This document shows positions 14,462 through 24,494 of a DNA stretch of 64,000 nucleotides, piece after piece. A model generated the notes under the pieces. That model worked only from the letters and a program-made list of their open reading frames with translations. It searched no databases and was not told where the DNA came from. The stretch is from Micromonospora purpureochromogenes (lineage in GTDB: Bacteria > Actinomycetota > Actinomycetes > Mycobacteriales > Micromonosporaceae), in the NCBI RefSeq assembly GCF_900091515.1, contig NZ_LT607410.1:5146001-5210000 (forward strand), in the 5' to 3' direction. Every line of letters starts with the position of its first letter. Position 1 is the first letter of the stretch. A program made the position numbers and the translations under genes.

Positions 14462-17400
14462 ATGCGTTCAGTTCGCAAGATATCGGCGCTGGCACTGCTG
14501 GTGCTCGGCGTCTCGGCGGTGGCTCCGGGGGGTGCGCCGGCATCGGCGCAGCCCACGGCCGCGCAGCCGGCGACCACACCCAAGGTCGCGGCCCAGCCCC
14601 GGACGGTCACTCTGCTCACCGGCGACACCGTCCATCTCGGCACCGTGAACGGCCAGACGACCGTCGACGTGGTGCCCGGCAAGGGACGGGAACGGATCCC
14701 GTTCCTCGCCCACAGCGCCGGCAAGGACGTGCGGGTCATCCCCGCGGACGCCGTCGGCCTGCTCAACCGGGGAAAGCTCGACGCGCGGCTCTTCGACATC
14801 TCGAAGCTGGTCGAGTTCGGCTACGACGACACCCGGGCCACCCTGCCGCTCATCGTCCAGCACGGCAGCGGCGCCGCCGCCGGCCTCGCCGGCGCCCGGA
14901 CCACCCGGCAGCTCTCCGGGGCGAGCGCTGTCGCGGAGAACCGCGCGGATGCGGTGTCCTTCTGGAACAACGTCACGTCCGCCGGGAGTGGCACGGAGCG
15001 GCAGCTGCGGGCCGGGTTCGACAAGATCTGGCTCGACGGACTGCGCCACCCGACCCTCGACGTCAGCGTCCCGCTGACCGGCGCGCCGAAGGCGTGGCAG
15101 GCCGGCTGGACGGGCGCGGGGGTGAAGGTCGGTGTGATCGACACGGGGGTCGACCAGACCCACCCCGACCTGGCCGGCCGCGTCGCCGCCGCGGAGAACT
15201 TCAGCCCCGACCCGGACGCTCTCGACCGGGTCGGCCACGGCACCCACGTCGCCTCCACCATCGCCGGCACCGCGGCCGCGTCGCAGGGCCGCTACCAGGG
15301 CATGGCGCCCGGCGCGACCCTCTACAGCGCCAAGGTGTGCATGGCGGAGGGCTGCCCCGAGTCGGCGATCCTGGCCGGCATGACCTGGGTGGCGGAACAG
15401 GGCGTCAAGGTCGCCAACATGAGCCTCGGCGGCCAGGACGACCCGGAGATCGACCCGATCGAGGCGGCCCTGACCGACCTCACTTCCCGCTACGGCGTGC
15501 TCTTCGTCGTCGCCGCGGGCAACACCGGCATGGCGGGCGACTCCACGGTGAACTCGCCCGGCGGCGTGGCCGAGGCGCTGACCGTGGGCGCCGTGAGCAA
15601 GACGGGCGAGCTGGCCGAGTTCTCGAGCCGGGGTCCGCGCACCGGCGACGCCGGCATCAAGCCGGACATCACCGCACCCGGCGTCGGCATCGTCGCCGCC
15701 CGCAGCTCGACCTCCGACCTGTGGCCGAACGACGAGAACCCGCAGTACGCCAGCCTCTCCGGCACCTCGATGGCGACTCCGCACGTGGCCGGCGCGGCGG
15801 CGATCCTGGCCCAGCAGCACCCGGACTGGACGCCCGAGCGGATCAAGTCCACGCTGATGGCGGCCGCGCAGCCGAACGCCGGCATCGGTGTCTACGAGCA
15901 GGGCGCGGGCTTCCTCGACGTCGCCCGGGCGATCCAGCAGACCGTCACGGCGAGCCCGGTCAGCGCCGCCTTCGAGCGGACCACCGCTGCGCAGCAGCGC
16001 ACGGTCACGTACACGAACAGCGGCTCTTCCGCCCTGACCCTGGCCGTCTCCCTCGACGCCAAGGACGCCGACGGCGCCCCGGCGCCGGCCGGCCTGTTCA
16101 GCCTCAGCGCCTCCTCGGTGACGGTCCCGGCCGGCGGCACGGCCACCGTGACCGTCACCGTGCAGGCCGGCGCCGACCTGCCCGACCGCTATTTCGGCGG
16201 TGAGGTGACCGCCACCAGCGGCGGTGTGCAGGTGCAGACCCCGGTCGCGCTCGACATCGCCCGCCACCAGCTGTCCCTCAAGCTGGTCGGGCCGGACGGC
16301 GGAGCGCCCACCCCCGAGCAGGGCTGGGTGACCGTCCTGACCGACCTGGACCGGCAGACCATGCTGGTGCTCGGCGACCCCGCGACCACCAGGTACCGGG
16401 TCCGCGCGGGCCGCTACCTGGTCCAGACCTATCTGGTGAGCGGCGACCCGTTCCTCCCGCACGTCACGACGCTGGTACGCCCGAGCCTCGACCTGACCAC
16501 GGACCAGGCGCTCACCATGGACGCCCGCCTGGCGAAGCCGATCGCGGTGTCGGTGCCGAACTCGAAGGCCACCGCGGTCCACCAGGAGTTCGGCTGGACG
16601 ATCCGGACCGAGCAGCCGCAGATCTGGGGCAGCAACGACCTGTACGGCGTGCTGATGAACATCCCCTTCGAATACCTGCGGACCGCGCAGATCGGGGCCG
16701 GCGAGACGCCCGGCTTTGTCTCCTACGTCAACGGCATGTGGGGCCAGGTGGCCCAGGACGGCAGCCTGCACAACAGCCCGTACGCCTACCGGGTCTACCT
16801 CTACGAGCCGCAGAAGATGATGACCGGGCTGACCCGCAAGCTGGGCGCGGGCGACTTCGCCACGGTCCGCTCCCAGATCAGCGCGGACGTGGCCGGCGTG
16901 CCGGTCGCCCGGACCGCGGTCGCGCACGCGCCCGGCAACTCGCCGATCTACCGCGACGAGCGCAGCGTCCCGCCGAGCTTCAGCTACGACGTGCCGAGCA
17001 CCATCACCGAGTACTACAACCAGGACAAGCAGGCGGTGTGGCAGTCGACCTCGGCCCAGCTGAGGTACACGTACTACCAGTCGCCGTGGACCAGCTTCCA
17101 GCCCGGGCGCACGTACACGGTGAAGTGGGCCAACGCGGTGGCCGGGCCGGTCTTCCCGGAGCCCAACTTCGGCCAGCAGTTCGCCACCCGCTACTGGGGC
17201 GACCTGATCGGCGGGCCGGGGCCGCTGCACGGCGACGGCACCGGGCACATGGGCTTCCGGCATGTCCGCGGCGGTAGCGTCGAGGTGAACCTCTACCGCA
17301 ACGGGGTCAAGGTCGGCGACGCGAACCAGGCGCCCTGGGTGTGGGAGGTGCCTGCGGAGCCGGGTGACTACCGGTTGGCTGCGACCTTCCGCAGCGACCC

Positions 17401-17797
17401 GGCGTTCACCCTGTCGACGGTGGTCGACGCGGAGTGGACCTTCAAGTCCGGGCACGTGGGCGACGGCGAACTGGTGAAGCTGCCGATGACGGCGATCCGG
17501 TACACCCCGGAGCTCAACATCAACAACCGGGCGCCGGCCAACCGGCTGTTCGCGATCCCGGTCTCGCTCGACCGTCAGGTCGGGGCGGCGCCGGGCCAGA
17601 CCACCGCCTTGACCGTCGAGGCATCCTTCGACGACGGCAAGACCTGGCGGCAACTGACCGTGCAGCGGTCCGGCGAGCAGGCCGTCGCCTGGGTGCACAA
17701 CCCGGCCGGCACCGGCTTCGTCTCGCTACGGGCCGCCGCGACGGACACCAGCGGTAACACGGTCAAGCAGACCGTCATCCGCGCCTACCGCTACTGA
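14462..17797 (+). CDS. Secreted subtilisin-like serine protease (S8 family)
   Basis: 1111 residues. A signal peptide (RSVRKISALALLVLG ... ASAQP) is followed by a propeptide of about 190 residues and the S8 catalytic domain. The triad is Asp in VGVIDTGVD (about 226), His in GHGTHVAST (about 261) and Ser in SGTSMATPHV (about 436). A long C-terminal part of beta-rich domains follows, beginning with a CARDB/Big-like segment (TVTVPAGGTATVTVTV). Two adjacent ATGs exist at 14459 and 14462; the second is better spaced from AGGGAG at 14452-14457. Probably an exported protease used in growth or development. A strong terminator follows at 17806. Confidence 0.9.
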   Translation: MRSVRKISALALLVLGVSAVAPGGAPASAQPTAAQPATTPKVAAQPRTVTLLTGDTVHLGTVNGQTTVDVVPGKGRERIPFLAHSAGKDVRVIPADAVGLLNRGKLDARLFDISKLVEFGYDDTRATLPLIVQHGSGAAAGLAGARTTRQLSGASAVAENRADAVSFWNNVTSAGSGTERQLRAGFDKIWLDGLRHPTLDVSVPLTGAPKAWQAGWTGAGVKVGVIDTGVDQTHPDLAGRVAAAENFSPDPDALDRVGHGTHVASTIAGTAAASQGRYQGMAPGATLYSAKVCMAEGCPESAILAGMTWVAEQGVKVANMSLGGQDDPEIDPIEAALTDLTSRYGVLFVVAAGNTGMAGDSTVNSPGGVAEALTVGAVSKTGELAEFSSRGPRTGDAGIKPDITAPGVGIVAARSSTSDLWPNDENPQYASLSGTSMATPHVAGAAAILAQQHPDWTPERIKSTLMAAAQPNAGIGVYEQGAGFLDVARAIQQTVTASPVSAAFERTTAAQQRTVTYTNSGSSALTLAVSLDAKDADGAPAPAGLFSLSASSVTVPAGGTATVTVTVQAGADLPDRYFGGEVTATSGGVQVQTPVALDIARHQLSLKLVGPDGGAPTPEQGWVTVLTDLDRQTMLVLGDPATTRYRVRAGRYLVQTYLVSGDPFLPHVTTLVRPSLDLTTDQALTMDARLAKPIAVSVPNSKATAVHQEFGWTIRTEQPQIWGSNDLYGVLMNIPFEYLRTAQIGAGETPGFVSYVNGMWGQVAQDGSLHNSPYAYRVYLYEPQKMMTGLTRKLGAGDFATVRSQISADVAGVPVARTAVAHAPGNSPIYRDERSVPPSFSYDVPSTITEYYNQDKQAVWQSTSAQLRYTYYQSPWTSFQPGRTYTVKWANAVAGPVFPEPNFGQQFATRYWGDLIGGPGPLHGDGTGHMGFRHVRGGSVEVNLYRNGVKVGDANQAPWVWEVPAEPGDYRLAATFRSDPAFTLSTVVDAEWTFKSGHVGDGELVKLPMTAIRYTPELNINNRAPANRLFAIPVSLDRQVGAAPGQTTALTVEASFDDGKTWRQLTVQRSGEQAVAWVHNPAGTGFVSLRAAATDTSGNTVKQTVIRAYRY

Positions 17798-17805
17798 GAA
17801 CGGCC

Positions 17806-17839
17806 CCCGGACGCGGCGCCCACCGGCGCCGCGTCCGGG
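17806..17839. terminator. Bidirectional terminator, 15-bp stem
   Basis: A perfect 15-bp inverted repeat (17806-17820 with 17825-17839) with a 4-base CACC loop lies exactly in the 42-bp space between the converging subtilase and AfsR-type regulator genes. Confidence 0.85.
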
Positions 17840-20662
17840 TCACCGGTGCCAGAGCAGCCGGTCGCGGATCCGCCGGACCATCGGCGAGTCCGTCCCGTCG
17901 AGCTCGGCGAGGGCCTCGCTCCACGCCTGCCCGGCCAGGACCGGGTCGCCGTTGGCGGAGTGGAAGTCGCCGATGGAGACCAGCACCTCCGCGGTGTGGT
18001 GGGTGGCCCGGGCGTCGCGGAAGATGTCGATCGCCTGCTGCCAGGTGGCCATCGCGTGCGGCAGGTCGTCGATCATCGAGTACGTGTGCGCCAGCCAGGC
18101 CTGCGTGGTGCCCATCCCGTGCAGGTCGCCGAGGGCCTCGAACTGCCGCCGCGCCTCGACGAACATGCCCAGCGCCTCGGCGTGCCGGCCGAGCCAGCCC
18201 TGTGCCCGCGCGATGACCAGCAGGGCGTTGGTGGCGCCCCGCACGTTGCCCTCGGCGCGAAAGAGCGCCCGCGCGGCCTCGGCATGCCGGATCGCCTCGT
18301 GGTAGCGCCGCTGGTCCAGCCGGATCTCGGCGATGTTGTTCTCCGCGTGGCCCTGCTCGTTGCGCCGGCCGAGCCGCTCGAAGAGCGCCCGGGCGTGCTG
18401 CAGGTGCGACAGCCCGCGGTCCAGATCGGCCAGGAAGTAGCAGGCGCCGGCGAGGCTGCGGTGCAGCAGGGCCTGGGCGGCGGGGTCGTCCCCGGTCGCG
18501 GCGAGGCCGGTGCTCATCGTTGCCGCCCACTGCCGGAACTGCGCGGTGTCCTGGAAGAAGTTCTGCAGGGCCAACGCGATCTGCCAGGCCGTACGGGGCC
18601 GGCCGCGCTGTTTGGCCCGCGCGACGATGGCGGTCAGCACCCGCTGCTCGGCGGCGAACCAGGCCATCGCGTCGGCCCGGCCGGTGTGGCCGCGCCCGGT
18701 GACCCCGCGCTCGGACGGCTCCGGCTCCGGCAGCGGCACCTGCGGCTGCAGGGGCAGATGCGCCGCGTACGCACTGAGCTGGTAATAGTCGTAGACCCGC
18801 TCGATGGCAGCGTCCCGCTCGGCCGCGTCGTCGTGCACCTCCCCGAGCTCCACGGCATAGGCGCGCAGCAGATCGTGCATCCGCCACCGGCCGTTGCCGG
18901 GCTGGACCAGCAGCTGCGACCCGAGCTCGGCGAGCAGGCCGCGGGCGCAGCGCAGGGACAGGCCGCCCAGGGCGGCCGCCGCTTCCGCGCTCAGCTCCCC
19001 GCCCGGGTGCAGGGGCAGCAGCCGGAAGAGCCGGGCTGCCTCGGGAGTCAGGGCCCGGTAGGACCAGGAGAAGATCGCCTCCAGGTCGGCGTGGGTGTCC
19101 CCGAAGCCGGCCAGCCGGCCGTCGGCCTCGGCCAGCTCACCGGCGACCGCGGGCAGGCTCAGCCCCGGCCGGCCGACGCTGCGGGTGGCCACCAGCGCCA
19201 GGGCCAGCGGCAGCCGGCCGCACCGCACGATGATCTCGTCGACGGCGGCCGGGTCGGCGGCCGCCGCGTCGCCGAGCCGCCGGGTGAGCAGCTCGCGGGC
19301 CTCGGCGTGGGTGAGCAGGTCGAGGTGCAGCGGGTGGGCGCCCGCCTGGCCGGCCACGCCGGTGATCCGGCGGCGGCTGGTGGCGATGACGAGACTGCCC
19401 CCGGTGCCGGGCAGCAGGTGCCGGATCTGGTCCCAGTCACGGCAGTTGTCGAGCAGGATCAGCATCCGACGCTCGGCCAGGATGCTGCGGTAGAGGCCGG
19501 CCTGGGCGTGCAGCTCGGCCGGGATGGCGGCGGGTGCGACCCCGAGGGACCACAGGAAACCGCGCAGCGCCTCCGCCGGTGTCATCACCGAGTCGCCGGA
19601 GTCGAAACCGCGCAGGTCCGCGTGCAACTGCCCGTCGGGGTAGCGGGCGGCCAACCGGTGGGCCAGGTGCACCGCGAGGGTGGTCTTCCCGACGCCGGGC
19701 ATTCCGTCGATGACCAGCGCGGTGGTCCGCCGGTCCCCGGCCAGCAGCTCCGCCGCGGCGGCCAGGACGTCGCGGCGGCCGGTGAAGTGGGGGTGGTCGG
19801 CCGGCAACTGCGCCGGCGGCTCGGCCCGGGTCGGTGGCGACGACTCCAGCTCGACGCGTCCGACGGCGCGCCGCGACCTGGAGCCGTCGGCCGGGGCGTC
19901 GTGGTCGAGCAGGGTGTCCCGGGCGGCGCGCAGGTCGCCGCCCGGCTGGATGCCGAGTTCGTCGGCGAGCCGGTGTTCGATGTCGGCATAAGCCGCGAGG
20001 GCCTCGGCCCGCCGGCCGTCCGCGGCGAGCGCGAGCAGCAGCCGCGCCTGCAGTGCCTCATCCAGCGGCTCGTATTCGGCGGCCAGCCGGATCGCGGGCA
20101 GCACCGCGTGGACGCACCCGGCCCGCAAGGCGGCGTCGGTCGCCGCCCGGACGGCCGCGAACCGTTCGCCGTCGACAGCGACGAACTCCGGATGGGCCCG
20201 GCCGCCGGTCTGCAGGCCCGCGGCGCACCGGTCGCGCCACAGCGCCAGCGCCTCCCGGTAGAGCTCGACGGCCGGCTCGCCGGAGCTGCCGGCGGCCTGG
20301 GCGACCAGGCGCCGGAAGTGCAGCAGGTCGAGCGACTCCCCGTCGATCCGCAGTCGGTATTCGGCGCCGTCGCGGGTCAGCACCGAGCCCGCTGCCCGCG
20401 TCGGCAGGCCCGGTTCGAACCGCCGCCGGAGCATCCCGACGTGCCGGTGCACCACGTTGACCGCGCTGGGTGGGGGGTCGGACGCCCAGAGCAGGTCGAC
20501 GAGTTCGGCGACGCTGACCGCGCCGCCGGCCCGGGCGAGCAGCAACGCCAGGATCAGCCGCTGCTGCCGGGTGCCCAGGTCGATCTCGGACTGGCCGCGC
20601 CAGGCCCGCACGGGGCCGAGAAGGGCGAAGGAGAGCGGGGTGGTCATCTCGATGGGATCCAT
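17840..20662 (-). CDS. AfsR/SARP-type regulator with NB-ARC and TPR domains
   Basis: About 940 residues. The N-terminal OmpR-like DNA-binding domain begins FALLGPVRAWRG and contains NVVHRHVGMLRRRFEP. A bacterial transcriptional-activation domain (BTAD) follows to about 245, then an NB-ARC ATPase with Walker A GMPGVGKTT (about 320-328) and Walker B MLILLDNC, and C-terminal TPR repeats (QAWLAHTYSMIDDL). AfsR-type proteins activate secondary-metabolite or developmental genes. The ATG at 20662 is chosen; 20647 is also possible and neither has a strong ribosome site. It is one of two similar regulators flanking an ECF sigma factor, and no biosynthetic cluster is next to it. Confidence 0.85.
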   Translation of the reverse strand: MDPIEMTTPLSFALLGPVRAWRGQSEIDLGTRQQRLILALLLARAGGAVSVAELVDLLWASDPPPSAVNVVHRHVGMLRRRFEPGLPTRAAGSVLTRDGAEYRLRIDGESLDLLHFRRLVAQAAGSSGEPAVELYREALALWRDRCAAGLQTGGRAHPEFVAVDGERFAAVRAATDAALRAGCVHAVLPAIRLAAEYEPLDEALQARLLLALAADGRRAEALAAYADIEHRLADELGIQPGGDLRAARDTLLDHDAPADGSRSRRAVGRVELESSPPTRAEPPAQLPADHPHFTGRRDVLAAAAELLAGDRRTTALVIDGMPGVGKTTLAVHLAHRLAARYPDGQLHADLRGFDSGDSVMTPAEALRGFLWSLGVAPAAIPAELHAQAGLYRSILAERRMLILLDNCRDWDQIRHLLPGTGGSLVIATSRRRITGVAGQAGAHPLHLDLLTHAEARELLTRRLGDAAAADPAAVDEIIVRCGRLPLALALVATRSVGRPGLSLPAVAGELAEADGRLAGFGDTHADLEAIFSWSYRALTPEAARLFRLLPLHPGGELSAEAAAALGGLSLRCARGLLAELGSQLLVQPGNGRWRMHDLLRAYAVELGEVHDDAAERDAAIERVYDYYQLSAYAAHLPLQPQVPLPEPEPSERGVTGRGHTGRADAMAWFAAEQRVLTAIVARAKQRGRPRTAWQIALALQNFFQDTAQFRQWAATMSTGLAATGDDPAAQALLHRSLAGACYFLADLDRGLSHLQHARALFERLGRRNEQGHAENNIAEIRLDQRRYHEAIRHAEAARALFRAEGNVRGATNALLVIARAQGWLGRHAEALGMFVEARRQFEALGDLHGMGTTQAWLAHTYSMIDDLPHAMATWQQAIDIFRDARATHHTAEVLVSIGDFHSANGDPVLAGQAWSEALAELDGTDSPMVRRIRDRLLWHR

Positions 20663-20782
20663 ACAGGGCTGGTTGCCACGATCGCCATAGCATGGCAGGG
20701 CCCGCGCCGCCCGACGGACGCGCTGCGGCAATGTGAGCTTCGACTCAGCGGCCGGACCACCGGTCGACGGAGTCGTCCCTGC

Positions 20783-21310
20783 TCAGGCCGCCTGGATCCC
20801 GGTGCGCAGGGCGCGCAGCGCATAGTGGGTCCGGGACTTCACCGTGCCGATCGGCACGCCCAGCCGGCCCGCGACCTCTGCCGGTGACCGCCCGACCAGG
20901 TAGACCTCGGAGAGCAGACTGCGCTGCGCCGGGCTCAGCCGGCTGAGCGCGTGCCGGATGGCGTGCGACGCCAGCGCGCTGCCGGTGGTGTCGTCACCGG
21001 CGGGGATCCAGGTCATGTCGACGAGATGGACCTCGGCCGGGCGGCCCCGCCGCAGCCGGACGCCGTCGATGACGAGCCGCCGGGCGACGGTGCAGAGCCA
21101 CCGGCGGGCGGCATCGGGCTCGGCCGGCACCGAGTCGAGGTGCCGCCAGGTCCGCAGCATCGTCTCCTGGAGCAGGTCCTCGGCGGTCTGCCGCTGGCCG
21201 TGGGTCAGCACGAGCAGGAGACGCAGCACGGCACGGGCGTGGTCCGCATGCAGCGCGGTCATCCGCTCAGCCCGGCCGACCGGTGATTCGTCGAGTGCCC
21301 CGAGCACCAT
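20783..21310 (-). CDS. ECF-type RNA polymerase sigma factor
   Basis: 175 residues. Sigma region 2 is seen in AEDLLQETMLRTWRHL (about 43-58) with RRWLCTVARRLVIDGVR. Region 4 is ALSRLSPAQRSLLSEVYLVG followed by the helix-turn-helix PAEVAGRLGVPIGTVKSRT. It resembles the SigL/SigK-like group that acts with a zinc anti-sigma factor, but no anti-sigma gene is adjacent. The flanking genes are two AfsR-type regulators. The ATG at 21310 has a GGGGGAAA purine run just upstream. Confidence 0.9.
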   Translation of the reverse strand: MVLGALDESPVGRAERMTALHADHARAVLRLLLVLTHGQRQTAEDLLQETMLRTWRHLDSVPAEPDAARRWLCTVARRLVIDGVRLRRGRPAEVHLVDMTWIPAGDDTTGSALASHAIRHALSRLSPAQRSLLSEVYLVGRSPAEVAGRLGVPIGTVKSRTHYALRALRTGIQAA

Positions 21311-21421
21311 ATTTCCCCCACAGGCAGGAGCAACGGTGAATGAGGCACGAGCCTAGGGACGACCGATGCGAATAAACTGACGCGCAAGTGCGGATCGAGT
21401 GCCGTCGCCGATCGCAATCGG

Positions 21422-24388
21422 TCACCGACGCGACGTGACCGCCGCGAGCAGGCCGGCCAGCCGCCGACCGGTCCGGGTCTGCGCGTACGGGATCAGGGCC
21501 AGCGCCTCCTGCCACGCCCGCACCGCGGCGTCCTGGTCGCCGGCGGCGGCGAGGGCGTCGCCGAGCAGCGCCAGGACCTCCGCGGCCGGCGCCGACGCCG
21601 ACGCCTCCTGGTAAGCGACGGCCGCCTCGCGCCAGCAGTCGACCGCCTTGCCGGGCTCCCGGCGGGCGGAATGCACCTGGCCGAGCACCTCCCACGCCTC
21701 GGCGATGCCGAGCTTGTACTGCGCTCCACGCGACAGCGTCATCGCCTGCTCGGCGCAGCGCACGGCCTCTTCCGCCCGGCCCAGTTCGGCGTAGCTCGCG
21801 GCCATGATCACCAGGACGTCCGCGAGCAGCTTGTCGTCTCCGGCCGCCCATGGCCCCAGCGCCGCGGAAAGCGCCCGCACAACCTCCTCGTGTCGCCCCT
21901 GGGCGCTCAGAATCATCGCCCGGTTGATCCCGGCCCGGGTCATCTCGTCGTACAGGCCGAGCCGGGCGAGCAGCTCAACCGCCTGGTCGAGATGCCCGAC
22001 CGCGCTCTCGTGCTCGTTCCGGAAGTAGGCCGCGCCGGCCAGGCTGCGGTGCATCCGGGCCTGCCCGACCAGGTCGCCGCCCGCCCGGGCGGCCTCGAGG
22101 GCCACCTCGCCGGTCGTCGTCCAGTCGGCCCACCGGCCGCTGCGTTCGAAGAAGTGCTGCATGCCCAGGGCAAGCTGCCAGGCCTCGGTGTGCCGGCCCT
22201 GCCGGGCGGCCCGGCCGACCAGCGCGATCAGGACCTGCCGCTCGGCGGTGAACCAGCGCATGGCGTCGCCGTGGCCGGCGAAGCGCAGCGGGGTCTCGCC
22301 CGGCCCCGGCTCGATCATCGGGTGGTACTCGGAGGCCAGCAGCCGTCGGTGCGCCTGATAGCCGGTGGCCCGGTAGAACTGCAGGCAGCGCAGCTCCGCG
22401 GCGGCACGCTCGGCCGGGCTGTCGTTCTCCTCGCCAAGCTCCGTGGCATAGGCCAGCAGGAGGTCGTGGGTGCGGTAGCGGCCCGGCAGGTCCTCGCCGA
22501 TCAGGTGCGCGCGGCTCAGCTCACCGAGCAGTGCCCGCGCGCTCCGCAGCGGGACGCCGGCCAGGCCCGCCGCCCCGGCGATCGAGATATCGGGGCCGGA
22601 ATGAATCGGCAACAGCCGGAAGAGCCGGGCGGCCGGGGCGGAGAGCGCCTGGTAGGACCAGGAGAAGATGGCCCGGAGGCCGGTCTGCGGGTCCTCGCCG
22701 TCAAAGCCGTCCAGGCTCCCAGGCGCCTTGGCCAGTTCGGCGGCGATCTGCGCCGTTGGCGTCCGCGGCAGGCTCGCCGCGCGGGCGGCCACCACGGCCA
22801 GCGCAAGCGGCAGTCGCCCGCAGCTGGCGATGATGGCGTCGATCGCGGCCGGGTCCGCCGCGACGCGGCCGGCGCCGAGCGGCCCCAGGAGCGCCGCGCG
22901 GGCCTCGTCGACGCTCGGCAGGCCGACCGGCAGCGGGTGGGCGCCGGCCGTGGTCAGCAGGGTGCTGAGCCGACTGCGGCTGGTGACGATCACCAGACAG
23001 CCGGGGCTGCCCGGCAGCAGGTGCCGGATCTGCTCGGCGTCCCGGCAGTTGTCGAGCAGGATCAGCAGGCGCCGGCCGGCGAGCCTGCTGCGGTACATGC
23101 CCGCCTGGGCGTGCAGCTCGGCGGGAATGCCCTCCTGGGGCACCCCGAGCGAGCCGAGGAAGCCGCGCAGCGCCTCGGCCGGGCTCATCGCGGGCTCCCG
23201 CCCGTCGTATCCGCGCAGGTCGACATAGAGCTGCCCGTCCGGGTAGCCGCCGGCGAACTCGTGGGCGAGGTGGACGGCGAGGGCGGTCTTGCCGATCCCG
23301 GGCATGCCGTCGATCGCGAGCACCGCCGGCCCGCCCGGGCGCGCGACCGCCGCGCGGGCCTCGGCGACGAGGTCGTCCCGACCGCTGAAGAAGGGCAGGT
23401 CCGGCGGCAGCTGCGCGGGCCGGGGAAGTGACGACGGCGATTCGGTACGCGCCGGCTGGGTGCGCTGGTGCAGCAGCCGGTCGTACGCCTCCCGCAGCTC
23501 CTCGCCCGGATCGATGCCCAGCTCGTCGGCGAGCCGGCGGCGCACCACCCGGTACATCTCGACGGCTTCCGCCTGGCGGCCGTCGGCGGCGAGCGCCAGC
23601 AGCAACCGGCTCTGCAGCGACTCGTCGAGCGGGTGCTGCTCGGCGGCCTGCCGCAACGGCGCCAGCACCGCGCTCATCCGGCCGCAGCGCTCAGCGGCGT
23701 CGGCGGCGTCGCGCACGGCCTGGGCGCGTTCGGCCTCCACGGCGAGGAACGCGGGATGCAGGCGGGAGGCCGGTTCCAGGCCCGCGGCGCACCGGCCGCG
23801 CCAGAGCCGCAGCCCGTCGAGGGAATGTCGCAGCGCCGACTCCGGGTCGCCGTCCTGCAGGCTGCGGCCCGCCAGCCGGCTCAGTGACCGGAACTTCAGC
23901 AGGTCGAGGGAGTCCTCGTCGGCGCGCAACCGATAGCTCGAGAGCTCCCGGAGGATATGCCGGCCCGCCGACCGGGTGGGCAGGTCGGGCTCGAGCAGCC
24001 GCCGGAGCACCCCGACGTGCCGGTGCACGACGTTGGCGGCGCTGGCCGGGGCCTCCTCGTCCCAGAGCAGGTCGACCAGCTCGGCCAGGGAGACCGGTGA
24101 GCCGGCCCGGGCCAGCAGCAACGCGAGCACCAGGCGCTGCTGGCGGGCCCCCAGGTGCAGCTCGGCGCCGGCGCGGACGACCCTGAGCGAGCCGAGCACC
24201 GAGAAACCGATCGTCTCGCCCGCCTCCGCCCGCACACCGGCAACGGTAACCGGCGATCCGCCACCCGGACCTTTCGACCACCGGGTCTCCGGGACGACGA
24301 CGGGAGCGGCGGGGCCGACCACTCCTCGTCGACCCGCAGCAACCGTTCCCGCCGTCGGCCACGCCCCGGTCGCCCGTGACGCCTCCAT
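21422..24388 (-). CDS. AfsR/SARP-type regulator, paralogue of the 17840-20662 gene
   Basis: Up to 988 residues from the ATG at 24388. The conserved part starts about 60 residues in (GFSVLGSLRVVRAG), so a later GTG start is possible. Domains in order: SARP winged helix (NVVHRHVGVLRRLLEP), BTAD, NB-ARC with GMPGIGKTA (about 360) and LLILLDNC, then TPR-like helices ending AVTSRR. Many short segments match the other AfsR-type protein (ARQQRL and HVGxLRR near the N-terminus, FSWSYxAL near the middle), indicating an old local duplication. Target genes unknown. Confidence 0.82.
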   Translation of the reverse strand: MEASRATGAWPTAGTVAAGRRGVVGPAAPVVVPETRWSKGPGGGSPVTVAGVRAEAGETIGFSVLGSLRVVRAGAELHLGARQQRLVLALLLARAGSPVSLAELVDLLWDEEAPASAANVVHRHVGVLRRLLEPDLPTRSAGRHILRELSSYRLRADEDSLDLLKFRSLSRLAGRSLQDGDPESALRHSLDGLRLWRGRCAAGLEPASRLHPAFLAVEAERAQAVRDAADAAERCGRMSAVLAPLRQAAEQHPLDESLQSRLLLALAADGRQAEAVEMYRVVRRRLADELGIDPGEELREAYDRLLHQRTQPARTESPSSLPRPAQLPPDLPFFSGRDDLVAEARAAVARPGGPAVLAIDGMPGIGKTALAVHLAHEFAGGYPDGQLYVDLRGYDGREPAMSPAEALRGFLGSLGVPQEGIPAELHAQAGMYRSRLAGRRLLILLDNCRDAEQIRHLLPGSPGCLVIVTSRSRLSTLLTTAGAHPLPVGLPSVDEARAALLGPLGAGRVAADPAAIDAIIASCGRLPLALAVVAARAASLPRTPTAQIAAELAKAPGSLDGFDGEDPQTGLRAIFSWSYQALSAPAARLFRLLPIHSGPDISIAGAAGLAGVPLRSARALLGELSRAHLIGEDLPGRYRTHDLLLAYATELGEENDSPAERAAAELRCLQFYRATGYQAHRRLLASEYHPMIEPGPGETPLRFAGHGDAMRWFTAERQVLIALVGRAARQGRHTEAWQLALGMQHFFERSGRWADWTTTGEVALEAARAGGDLVGQARMHRSLAGAAYFRNEHESAVGHLDQAVELLARLGLYDEMTRAGINRAMILSAQGRHEEVVRALSAALGPWAAGDDKLLADVLVIMAASYAELGRAEEAVRCAEQAMTLSRGAQYKLGIAEAWEVLGQVHSARREPGKAVDCWREAAVAYQEASASAPAAEVLALLGDALAAAGDQDAAVRAWQEALALIPYAQTRTGRRLAGLLAAVTSRR

Positions 24389-24494
24389 GCAGCAGCCGAA
24401 TCAGTCCGTTCAGCTCTGGTGGAGCGACCTCTGACCTGGTCCGCTGAGGGACAGGACCACTCGGTTGGTCATCTGGACCGGAATCGAGACCGGC

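Noticed and set aside
14468..17698. Very long open frame antisense to the subtilase gene
   Set aside because: It mirrors the high-GC codon bias of the plus-strand protease, which has a signal peptide and catalytic triad; the antisense product has no domain character.
17846..20887. Long plus-strand open frame opposite the first AfsR-type gene
   Set aside because: Shadow of the strongly supported minus-strand gene; rich in G, Q, R and P with no fold.
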